From an uncultured Bacteroidota bacterium (GTDB taxonomy: Bacteria; Bacteroidota; Bacteroidia; Bacteroidales; VadinHA17): a DNA stretch of 8,797 bases. Shown piece by piece: positions 1-6,737 of this stretch; position 1 is the first letter of the stretch, and the number at the start of each line of letters is the position of its first letter. The DNA lies in the NCBI GenBank assembly GCA_903865465.1, contig CAIPJU010000012.1, positions 1-8,797 on the forward strand. Reading direction: 5' to 3'. The notes beneath the pieces were generated by a model. The model had not been told where the DNA came from. It did no database searches and worked only from the letters and a program-made list of their open reading frames with translations. Both the position numbers and the translations under genes were made by a program.

Positions 1-291
1 GCGTTTCCCTTTATCCTTCTCATGAATACTTATGTTCATATCCTCTTTTACCTGCTCTTCTCTTTCAGCAGGTTCTTCAGAATATTTATTTGATGAGATC
101 AGCCGGAGCTTATCCCTGTATAAAGCCACGAGGCCAGCTTCTGTCAAACCGGCAAGAGGCTTCCCGCTGGCTTTAATCCATAAGGTAGTCTCATTCTTAT
201 AGGAGGTATTCCCTCCACCGGCGATTACATAATCTTTGTCAGATCCGTAAAAATCTGATACTTCAAGCAGTTGCTTTATTTCAGGAGTCAT
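1..291 (-). CDS. Class II aldolase/adducin-family protein, N-terminal part (cut by left window edge)
   Basis: An open frame starts at an ATG (291..289), one base after the stop of the PHP gene, and stays open for 97 codons to the window edge, so the 3' part is missing. The peptide opens with a helix and 'YGSDKDYVIAGGGNTSYK' (about residues 15-32). The GGGNTS motif at 25-30 is the phosphate-binding glycine/asparagine loop of class II aldolases, and 'LWIKASGKPLAGLT' at 37-50 carries the family's second SG phosphate loop. The opening resembles the aldolase half of RhaD/YuxG-type proteins, which are often fused to a short-chain dehydrogenase and cleave sugar 1-phosphates to dihydroxyacetone phosphate plus an aldehyde. 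The zinc HxH and catalytic Glu would lie beyond the edge, so activity and any fusion cannot be judged. Residues 70-97 are a charged, probably flexible segment. No Shine-Dalgarno is visible, so translation is probably coupled to the PHP gene. Confidence 0.85.
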   Translation of the reverse strand, partial: MTPEIKQLLEVSDFYGSDKDYVIAGGGNTSYKNETTLWIKASGKPLAGLTEAGLVALYRDKLRLISSNKYSEEPAEREEQVKEDMNISIHEKDKGKR

Positions 292-292
292 A

Positions 293-1528
293 TCAGTTGC
301 TTGCTAAAAAATATTCAATTACCTTTTGTCCGAGATCGGTTAATTCTCTCCTCTGTTCAATGCTATGCCTGCCATCGGGAAGAACATATCCCTGCCTGCC
401 ATCAGCCCGTAAATATTGATGTGCTGCAATTATGCATGCCCCTTCCCATGATGTTTTCTTAAGCGATACGTCAAGTTCCCGGTTCCCCCTCGCCGACACC
501 TTAAGAGGTACCATCTCAGGAGTGTTATGCTCTGTCCCAAAAGTTATAATGAAACCTTTGCTGTCGAAAAATTCCACAAATTTTTTCAGAATGTCATGAT
601 CGTTGCGCCCCGGGATTAATTCTATACATTCTACGCCTAGTTTTAGGAGTGAATCGTATAGTCTTTCAGGATCCTGTTCAAATTCAGTAAGTTTTCCTTT
701 GGGATCATCCAGGAGAACAGGGTAACAGGGAATTCCACCCGATTTGATAATGATATTAATTATCTTTTTAAGCTCAAGGAACGATTTTGAGTCCTCTTCC
801 ACAAAGGCTGCTCCTCCGCTTTTCAATAAGTTCGACCTTATTTCATTTTCAAGCGCAGATGGATTAGTTATTCCTGCAACCGATTTCCTGCCTCCGTAAA
901 GTTTCTCAATGAATCCAATCTGTTGTTCGGCAGTTTCAAATTTCCTTTCTGCCAGAATTCTCAGGGCTTTTGCAATATGCCTTTCCCTGACCAGATTCAT
1001 GGCATAATCCTTCTTTATGGTTTCATATGAGAGTTTGAGTGAAGGATTTTCTATCTCAATGAGTTTATTTAGCAAACCGATCATTTTGCCGATCTGTTTC
1101 TGGCTCTCCTTTTTTACCTTTTTCAGCTGCTGTCTCTGAATCCATCCTGTATCGAAAGGATAATCAAGACCCTTACCGCTGAAATAGACTCTTCCCGGAT
1201 TGTTGGGATCATTAATTCTGACACCCTTCTTCATCTCATCGGGCATCAAACCTATAAATTCTATATTAAAAAGGGGAAAGATTTTATTTTCCAAAGACAG
1301 GTTGTGAAAAGATTCATAACCGTCGGCAACAAAAAAGTCATTAATACCCAGGACTGAAATATTCTCCTTTTTTGCTACCTCGAATACAGTTTGCATGTCA
1401 GAGAATGCGCTAAAGGAATAAGGCGTGTGAATGTGGCCGTTAACTTCACGGAATTCAGGAAACGTATTGCCTTTCATCACTTTGTTCAGCTCGCCATAGG
1501 TAGGTATTCCCGAAAAGTAATCGCTCAT
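293..1528 (-). CDS. PHP-domain protein (putative metal-dependent phosphohydrolase) with altered metal site
   Basis: This 411-residue cytoplasmic protein has no signal peptide or membrane segment. It carries PHP (polymerase and histidinol phosphatase) signatures: 'NGHIHTPYS' gives the motif-I HxH (H32, H34), 'LGINDFF' at 60-66 is the motif-II position with D64, 'FNIEF' supplies E90, and 'FGTEHNTPE' at 330-338 is the C-terminal motif-IV equivalent (E333, H334). Two usual ligands appear substituted. The His of the canonical TDH motif is F65, and 'GGIPCYP' (264-270) sits where most members have GG...AHP, placing a Tyr at 269. Residues 130-215 form a long charged helical insertion inside the PHP fold. 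PHP enzymes typically hydrolyse phosphate esters with two or three metals, and the aldolase neighbours suggest a sugar-phosphate substrate, which is inference. The ATG start follows a 33-base AT-rich gap after the HAD-IA gene with no Shine-Dalgarno. A structural or regulatory role is the alternative to catalysis. Confidence 0.9.
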   Translation of the reverse strand: MSDYFSGIPTYGELNKVMKGNTFPEFREVNGHIHTPYSFSAFSDMQTVFEVAKKENISVLGINDFFVADGYESFHNLSLENKIFPLFNIEFIGLMPDEMKKGVRINDPNNPGRVYFSGKGLDYPFDTGWIQRQQLKKVKKESQKQIGKMIGLLNKLIEIENPSLKLSYETIKKDYAMNLVRERHIAKALRILAERKFETAEQQIGFIEKLYGGRKSVAGITNPSALENEIRSNLLKSGGAAFVEEDSKSFLELKKIINIIIKSGGIPCYPVLLDDPKGKLTEFEQDPERLYDSLLKLGVECIELIPGRNDHDILKKFVEFFDSKGFIITFGTEHNTPEMVPLKVSARGNRELDVSLKKTSWEGACIIAAHQYLRADGRQGYVLPDGRHSIEQRRELTDLGQKVIEYFLASN

Positions 1529-1561
1529 GGACGTGTACTGCTTAATTATTAATGTTTTATC

Positions 1562-2206
1562 CTACCATCTAATTGCTGCTTCCGGAACATTCAGCAGCGA
1601 ATTGCAAATCCAGTCAGCCTCCCGAAGTTCGTCTGCACGGAATGATGTTGTTACTGCAAGGCACCTGCACCCTGCTGCTTTTCCTGCCCTGATACCGCTT
1701 ACGGCATCTTCCACAACAAGACATTCTCCAGGTTCAAGTCCGAGTTCCTGAGCTGCTTTAATGTAGATATCAGGAAAAGGTTTCTTCCTTTCGACATCAG
1801 CGCCGGTCACAATTGACTTAAAGATACTGGCAGACAATCCGATCTCTTGCAGATTGATTTCCATCTTGATTTTGTCGGCACTTGTAGCCAGGGCCAGAAT
1901 TAGCTTCTCCTTCAGGCATGAAGCAATAAATTCATGAGCTCCGGGAAGAGGGAACAGGTTCCCCTTTGCAATATTTCCGTAGATCTCATAGACCCTTGCC
2001 TTAACACTCAGAATATCAACGCTGATCCCATATTTGGCGGCAACGCCACCGATGTACATATTTTCACCTGTCCCGATAAAGGGCTGAAAATCCGCAGGAG
2101 TTACTTTTGACCCAAGTTCGCTGAACATCATTATTGCTGCCTGGCAGATAAATGACTCAGAATCTGCCAGAACACCGTCCATATCAAAAAGTACTCCCCT
2201 TATCAT
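1562..2206 (-). CDS. HAD-IA family phosphatase (phosphoglycolate phosphatase / beta-phosphoglucomutase-like)
   Basis: This 214-residue cytoplasmic protein has all four haloacid dehalogenase motifs. Motif I is 'FDMDGVLADSE' (nucleophile D8, acid/base D10), motif II 'ATSAD' (T108/S109), motif III the lysine in 'RKKPFPDIY' (K142), and motif IV 'VVEDAVSGI' (E166, D167) for magnesium. A helical cap lies at about residues 16-85, placing it in the HAD-IA/GmhB-Gph-PGM group. The histidine of true beta-phosphoglucomutases (H20 in the Lactococcus enzyme) is isoleucine here, so hydrolysis of a phosphate monoester is more likely than mutase activity. The cap sequence 'FIGTGENMYIGGVAAKYG' strongly recalls, from memory, the HAD domain of the plant thylakoid protein SOQ1, whose substrate I cannot name. 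The start codon overlaps the aldolase stop as ATGA, so the two are almost surely translationally coupled and may act on the same intermediates. Confidence 0.95.
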   Translation of the reverse strand: MIRGVLFDMDGVLADSESFICQAAIMMFSELGSKVTPADFQPFIGTGENMYIGGVAAKYGISVDILSVKARVYEIYGNIAKGNLFPLPGAHEFIASCLKEKLILALATSADKIKMEINLQEIGLSASIFKSIVTGADVERKKPFPDIYIKAAQELGLEPGECLVVEDAVSGIRAGKAAGCRCLAVTTSFRADELREADWICNSLLNVPEAAIRW

Positions 2207-2832
2207 CTGAAATGTTTATGAATTTCTGCAATCCGGCCTCTGTTCAGAGGACTTTTCTTATTTAAAAGTTCAGTAATAACAGTCATCCTTGCAGCATTTT
2301 CAAGAACTTCAATCTTATCAAATGCCTGAAGCAGGCTTATTCCTGTTGTAAGGATGCCATGATTCTCGAGTAAGAGGATATCAGAATGAACAATGCTTTC
2401 AGATACTGCCCGGGCAAGCTTTTCTGTCCCCATCAGTTCGTATGGCACAACATAGGGCTGGCCAAGAATTGCACAGGCTTCTGCGGTGAGATCGGTTCTT
2501 ATCCTGATTTTCATTGCAGTAAAAGAGGAAGCAAAAACCGGGTGGGCATGAACAACAGCCTGAATATCCTTCATCTTCCTGTAAAGCGAAAGATGCATCT
2601 CCGATTCTATTGATGGCTTAAGATCAGGGGTCAGGTTTTCACCCAGAATGGTTAATATTCCAATGTCCCGCCACTTCATCATCCCTTTGTCGGTGGCTGA
2701 TGGGCTGATCAAAATGATATCGTCAGTGATCTTAAGGCTTATATTTCCACCCGAGGTGGTTGTTAGTCCCTTTTTATAGAGACGTCTCATAAAATAAGCG
2801 ACCTGTTTGCGTTCCTTTTTATACTCTTTCAC
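2203..2832 (-). CDS. Class II (zinc-dependent) aldolase, fuculose-1-phosphate aldolase-like
   Basis: This 209-residue protein matches the usual size of a single-domain class II aldolase. Visible motifs in order are: phosphate-binding 'SGGNIS' (27-32); second phosphate loop 'SPSATDKG' (43-50); 'PSIESEMH' (73-80), whose E76 aligns with catalytic E73 of E. coli FucA; zinc ligands H95 and H97 in 'VVHAHP'; and third zinc ligand H158 in 'ENHGILTTG'. A Glu rather than Asp at position 76 favours aldol cleavage over the L-ribulose-5-phosphate 4-epimerase (AraD) reaction, since AraD has Asp there. The expected reaction is retro-aldol cleavage of a ketose 1-phosphate to dihydroxyacetone phosphate and an aldehyde; the specific sugar is unknown. 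The start is GTG. No ATG or TTG lies between it and the upstream in-frame stop, and the first internal Met (M14) would remove the conserved N-terminal helix. The gene sits between two phosphatases, with a 12-base gap upstream and a 4-base overlap downstream. Confidence 0.93.
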   Translation of the reverse strand: MKEYKKERKQVAYFMRRLYKKGLTTTSGGNISLKITDDIILISPSATDKGMMKWRDIGILTILGENLTPDLKPSIESEMHLSLYRKMKDIQAVVHAHPVFASSFTAMKIRIRTDLTAEACAILGQPYVVPYELMGTEKLARAVSESIVHSDILLLENHGILTTGISLLQAFDKIEVLENAARMTVITELLNKKSPLNRGRIAEIHKHFR

Positions 2833-2844
2833 TAAAGACGGTGA

Positions 2845-3639
2845 TTATTTCCTGACAAGATCAACAACTCCATTTAGAACGTAACGTGGTCTGTAAGGAA
2901 AATTGTCAATATCATTAATCGTTGTGATACCACTCAATACCAGGAGTGTGTCTATTTCCGACTCAAGGCCGCATCTAACATCGGTATCCATTCTGTCGCC
3001 AATTACAATTGTGTCTTCCCGTTTCGAACCTAGTCTTTTAAGAGCAATTCTCATCATAAGAGGATTTGGTTTGCCAACAAAATAAGCCTTTTTGCCGGTT
3101 GCAATCTCTATTGGAGCTATCAGGGCCTTGGTTGAAGGCGTTATTCCGTTTTCAACGGGTCCGCTGATGTCCGAATTGGTCCCGATAAGTTTAGCGCCTT
3201 TAAGCACAAGGTTTACGGCCAGTTCAACTTTTTCAAAGTTATAGCTGTGTGTATCGCCAACAACCACATAGTCGGGATTTACATTATTAACACTGTATCC
3301 AATGCTGTACATAGCATGAATAAGACCGGCATCTCCGATAATATAAGCGCTTCCGTTTTCTTTCTGACTCGACAGGAAACCGGCAGTAGCCAGTGCACTG
3401 GTATAGAAATGCTCTTCGCCTACATTTATGCCTAGTCTTTCAAGTTTTTCATGAAGCTCTTTCGGAGTTCTTTCGGGAGAGTTGGTAAGGAACAGATACT
3501 TCTTGCCTGCCTCTTCAAGCCAGTTTAAAAAATCAACAACACCCGGCAACAACATATTCCCATGGTAGATGACTCCATCCATATCAATTATAAAACCCTC
3601 TTTGTTTCTAATACTTTCAATACTTTTTTCCATATTCAT
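2845..3639 (-). CDS. NagD-type HAD-IIA family sugar/nucleotide phosphatase
   Basis: Haloacid dehalogenase hydrolase of class IIA, 264 residues from the chosen start. Motif I is 'FIIDMDGVIYHG' with the DxD nucleophile pair at about residues 19 and 21; motif II is 'FLTNS' (52-54); motif III the lysine of 'VGKPNP' (190); motif IV 'IGDRMDTDV' with its aspartates at 215-220. The C2 cap between motifs II and III contains 'FYTSALATAGFL' and 'NPDYVVVGDTHSYN', which closely follow E. coli NagD as I recall it, as does the C-terminal 'DIDNFPYRPRY'. NagD enzymes hydrolyse nucleoside monophosphates and small sugar phosphates; Bacillus AraL is a HAD-IIA enzyme encoded in the arabinose operon, a parallel for a phosphatase beside a class II aldolase. 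I placed the start at ATG 3639 because an AGGA lies seven bases upstream. ATG 3633 is nearly as good, and an in-frame TTG at 3663 lacks support. It is the first gene after the pump block and probably opens the metabolic operon. Confidence 0.92.
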   Translation of the reverse strand: MNMEKSIESIRNKEGFIIDMDGVIYHGNMLLPGVVDFLNWLEEAGKKYLFLTNSPERTPKELHEKLERLGINVGEEHFYTSALATAGFLSSQKENGSAYIIGDAGLIHAMYSIGYSVNNVNPDYVVVGDTHSYNFEKVELAVNLVLKGAKLIGTNSDISGPVENGITPSTKALIAPIEIATGKKAYFVGKPNPLMMRIALKRLGSKREDTIVIGDRMDTDVRCGLESEIDTLLVLSGITTINDIDNFPYRPRYVLNGVVDLVRK

Positions 3640-3645
3640 CCTGAT

Positions 3646-3651
3646 TTCCTG
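3646..3651 (-). promoter_or_regulatory. Likely ribosome binding site of the NagD-type phosphatase gene
   Basis: The minus strand reads CAGGAA here, with AGGA ending seven bases before the ATG at 3639 and 13 before the ATG at 3633. A second AGGA (in AGGATGAATATG) overlaps the first ATG and lies five bases before the second. Both lie downstream of the alternative TTG at 3663, so they argue for an ATG start. Shine-Dalgarno sequences are rare in this window, which makes this one informative, though six bases can arise by chance. Confidence 0.4.
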
Positions 3652-3688
3652 CAAAGATATCAATGATTTGTTTCAAAAATATTAAAAT

Positions 3689-6600
3689 CTAAACTAACTC
3701 CTTCCTGTCATCTTTCTTATAAAGAATATGCAAAAGTGTTGGGAAAACAACAAGGAGCAATGGAAGGGCAATAAGGAATCCGCCGATAACTGACACAGCC
3801 AGAGGCTGATGAAGTTTTGCCCCGCTGCCTAATCCTGCTGCAAGGGGAAGAAGAGCAATTATAGCTCCCAGGGCCGTCATCAGTTTTGGCCGCAGACGAG
3901 TCGAAATGGCATATATGAGTGATTCATCTACAGTTCCCTGTTCGCGGTTGGTTGTGAACTGCTGAAAAGTAAAAATTGCATTTTCGCCTATTATCCCAAC
4001 TATCATGATAAGCCCGGTATAACTTCCTACGTTCAGGGGAGTGGAAGTGATAAAGAGTGCTATCAGACTTCCTGAGATTCCAAGTATCGCAATAAAAAGA
4101 ATTGAACATGCTGCCCTGAAGTCCTTGAAGAGGAAAAGCATAAGTGCGAATACAAGAAGACAGGCAAGAATCAGGATAATAAGAAGCTGACTGAATGATT
4201 TCTGCTGATCGGCATATGCCCCGCCATATTCAATATGGTATCCAAACGGCAGATAATTTGCAGAACCTATTGTACTCTGAATCTCTTTTATGGCGCTGCC
4301 AAGGTCCCTCTTATTAAGCCTGGCAGTTACAATGGCAACTGTTTTAAGGTTATCTCTTTTTATCTCGGCAACACCCTCCTTAACATGTATCGAACAAACT
4401 GACGAGAGAGGTTTCAGTTTACCATCGGGCATGAAAACAGACATATTCTTCACGTTCTCTACAGTCGCCGAGTTATCTCTCGGGTAGATCATCCTTATTG
4501 AGGTCATCTGTTCTTTTTCAGGCACGCTGCCAATGATGTTTCCTTCGACCATAGTCTGGAGCTGGAACTGAAATGATTCCGGAGTTATTCCCGCCAGGGC
4601 AAGTTTCTCCTGGTCAGGATAGATTTCCACCGAAGGCCCGGCAATGACGATGCCGTTAAAAACATCTTCAACACCTTCAACTTTCTGAACATCACCTGCT
4701 ACCTGCGTTGCAATCTCATTTAGTTTTTCCTTGTCGTTGCCGAATATTTTAATTTCAATGGGCTGAACTGACTCCATAAGGTCACCAAGCATATCGCCTA
4801 TGACCTGTCCGAAGTCAATCTGAAGGGCAGGCTGCGTTGATTCAATTCTTTTCCTGATATCGTCTATAACTTCTTCAGTGGTTCTATCTCTGTCGTTCTT
4901 TAAAGTGATCAGGTAATCGCCGTTATTGGGTTCGGTAATGAAAAATCCCATCTGCGCGCCTGTTCGTCTTGAATAGGACTCAACTTCCGGTACTTTGACA
5001 ATGATCTTTTCAACCTCCCTGAGCATGGCATCTGTAGCCTCAAGCGAGGTTCCGGGAGGGGAGAGGTAGTCGAGCACTATTGATCCTTCGTCCATTTCGG
5101 GAAGGAAACCAGTTTCAAGCTTTGGGAGAATATATATTATTGAGAGTAACAGGATAAGAATAAAAATAATACTCAGTGCAGGCCTTTTTATGAGGTAACC
5201 AACCCAGTTTCTTGTCTTAGTCGTAACTCCTGTTGTCTTTTTTCTTTCAGGAAAGTGAGCCCTTATCCTTGCAAACCATATATAAATAACAGGAAGCCCG
5301 AGCCATGTTACGAAGAAGGAGCTGATAAGGGTTATTATCATTGTGTTCGTCAGGACATTGAAATATGCTCCTGCCACACCTCCCAGAAGTGTAAAGGGAA
5401 TAAAAATTACAATGGTGCTTAGTGAAGAACCAATCATCGAAGGGAAAAGATAATTGATGGCCTGGTGCACAAGCTGACCGGACGAACGGTCGCGATGTTC
5501 CTCATGAGTGCGGTGTATCTGTTCAACAACAACTACAGCATCGTCTATAATAAGCCCGATGGCTGCTGCAATGGCACCGAATGTCATGATGTTCAGCGTG
5601 TACCCGACACAGTAAAGAGCAATTATTGTCAGAAGAAGCGTAAGTGGAATGGTAACAAGAATAGTAGAACTGGCCCTGAAGGATCGGAGGAACAGGATAG
5701 CAACGAGTATTGCCAGGGCAAGTCCCAGCCAAAGGCTGTCGTTTACGCTCTTTATGGCCCTGTTTACAAAGTCGGCCTGGTCGTAATAAACGGTACAACG
5801 GACGTCGGATGGCAATATCTTTTCAAGTTCCTTCTTTTTCGCCGCAACCTCTTTGGAAAGCTTTATCAGGTTTGCCCCGGGCTGCTTTACTATTGCCACA
5901 AGTAAACCCTGCCTGCCATTGGCATTGATCCTGGTATATTCAGTTTTTTCCCTGACATTCACCACAGCAACATCCTTAAGCTTAAGAATCCTTTTCCCAT
6001 CATTCCGAAGAACTACATTCTCAATATCAGCAAGATTATAAAGCTCTGAGTTTGTAATGTTCAGATAAAGACGTTGATAATCAGATTGATATCCATTTGA
6101 GGCGATGAAATGGTTTTTGCTTAGAACATCACTGATAAGTTCAGGTGTTATAGAGAAAGAGCTCATTTTGATCTGGTTAAGCTCAATCCAGAACTCTTTT
6201 GTCTTACCACCAATGATCCCAACCGATGAAACTCCTTCGATCTGTGAGAGAAAGGGTTTAATAGTGTATGTTGCTATCAGGTTAAGTTCGATAGCTGTCT
6301 TCCTGTCGCTTTCGATAGTGAATCCTATTACCGGAAGGATAGATGGATTCATCTTCTCAACTTGTATCTTCACTTCGGCAGGAAGTTCACTTTTAATTGC
6401 AGCAATTCTCGATTCGAGCATCTGCTGGTTTACGTTAATATCGGCATCCCAGTTGAGGAAAGCTGAAATCTCGCAGGTTCCCCTGCTGGTAACGCTTCGG
6501 AGCATCTTGAGGTCAGGAACCTTTTTAATAGCATCCTCGAGGGGGCGTGTAACAAAGACCATCATCTTGTCGACAGGCTGTTCGCCATTGTCGGCAATTA

Positions 6601-6733
6601 CTTTTATCTTTGGGAAAGTGATCTCGGGAAAAAGTGAAACCTGAATTTGAGAATAGAGAAAAATACCTCCTGCAATTGTTACTGCGATAAGTACCGATAC
6701 AGGATTTTTATGCGTGTGAAAGAAGTTCTTCAT
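3689..6733 (-). CDS. RND-family efflux permease (AcrB/CusA superfamily inner-membrane pump)
   Basis: This 1014-residue inner-membrane proton antiporter is full length for the family. TM1 lies at about 10-30, a first periplasmic porter half at 31-330, TM2-TM6 at 331-487, TM7 at 517-537, a second porter half at 540-845, and TM8-TM12 at 848-1004. TM4 'IGLIIDDAVVVVEQ' has the paired aspartates D397/D398, like AcrB D407/D408. TM10 'VGIIGENAIF' has E917 where AcrB has K940; CusA has E939 there. TM11 begins 'LRPKLMT' with K950, matching CusA K984. 'FLPEMDEGSIVLDY' and 'PIEIKIFGND' in the second porter half are typical of the heavy-metal (HME) side, but no obvious CusA-like methionine cluster is visible, so the substrate is open. 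It should work as a trimer with the adaptor and TolC-like protein encoded just upstream. The start ATG lies four bases after the adaptor stop, with an SD-like AAGGGAA. Confidence 0.97.
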   Translation of the reverse strand: MKNFFHTHKNPVSVLIAVTIAGGIFLYSQIQVSLFPEITFPKIKVIADNGEQPVDKMMVFVTRPLEDAIKKVPDLKMLRSVTSRGTCEISAFLNWDADINVNQQMLESRIAAIKSELPAEVKIQVEKMNPSILPVIGFTIESDRKTAIELNLIATYTIKPFLSQIEGVSSVGIIGGKTKEFWIELNQIKMSSFSITPELISDVLSKNHFIASNGYQSDYQRLYLNITNSELYNLADIENVVLRNDGKRILKLKDVAVVNVREKTEYTRINANGRQGLLVAIVKQPGANLIKLSKEVAAKKKELEKILPSDVRCTVYYDQADFVNRAIKSVNDSLWLGLALAILVAILFLRSFRASSTILVTIPLTLLLTIIALYCVGYTLNIMTFGAIAAAIGLIIDDAVVVVEQIHRTHEEHRDRSSGQLVHQAINYLFPSMIGSSLSTIVIFIPFTLLGGVAGAYFNVLTNTMIITLISSFFVTWLGLPVIYIWFARIRAHFPERKKTTGVTTKTRNWVGYLIKRPALSIIFILILLLSIIYILPKLETGFLPEMDEGSIVLDYLSPPGTSLEATDAMLREVEKIIVKVPEVESYSRRTGAQMGFFITEPNNGDYLITLKNDRDRTTEEVIDDIRKRIESTQPALQIDFGQVIGDMLGDLMESVQPIEIKIFGNDKEKLNEIATQVAGDVQKVEGVEDVFNGIVIAGPSVEIYPDQEKLALAGITPESFQFQLQTMVEGNIIGSVPEKEQMTSIRMIYPRDNSATVENVKNMSVFMPDGKLKPLSSVCSIHVKEGVAEIKRDNLKTVAIVTARLNKRDLGSAIKEIQSTIGSANYLPFGYHIEYGGAYADQQKSFSQLLIILILACLLVFALMLFLFKDFRAACSILFIAILGISGSLIALFITSTPLNVGSYTGLIMIVGIIGENAIFTFQQFTTNREQGTVDESLIYAISTRLRPKLMTALGAIIALLPLAAGLGSGAKLHQPLAVSVIGGFLIALPLLLVVFPTLLHILYKKDDRKELV

Positions 6734-6737
6734 AGCA

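Noticed and set aside
271..462. Plus-strand 63-codon frame across the PHP gene end
   Set aside because: Antisense to the conserved C-terminus of the PHP protein and the aldolase start, with no promoter, RBS or domain evidence.
3652..3659. TATCTTTG on the minus strand, matching the Bacteroidota -7 promoter consensus TAnnTTTG, just before the NagD-type gene
   Set aside because: The only TTTG upstream is about 14 bases away instead of the expected 19-21, and transcription from here would start inside or just after the apparent Shine-Dalgarno. Not convincing as a promoter.
3661..3663. TTG as an alternative start of the HAD-IIA phosphatase
   Set aside because: No ribosome binding site upstream. 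The AGGA motifs lie downstream of it and serve the ATGs at 3639 and 3633, and the extra residues precede the conserved fold.
3664..3688. Possible terminator between the permease gene and the phosphatase gene
   Set aside because: The AT-rich stretch contains no inverted repeat able to form a stable stem.
5465..5905. Plus-strand open frame of 146 codons antisense to the RND permease
   Set aside because: Shadow of the TM2-TM5 region of the permease. It is Cys/Tyr/Asn-rich with no domain signature, and overlaps further short shadow frames.
6105..6644. Plus-strand open frame of 179 codons antisense to the RND permease
   Set aside because: It lies entirely within a strongly recognised RND gene, has no recognisable domain or ribosome binding site, and its composition is what antisense of porter-domain codons gives.
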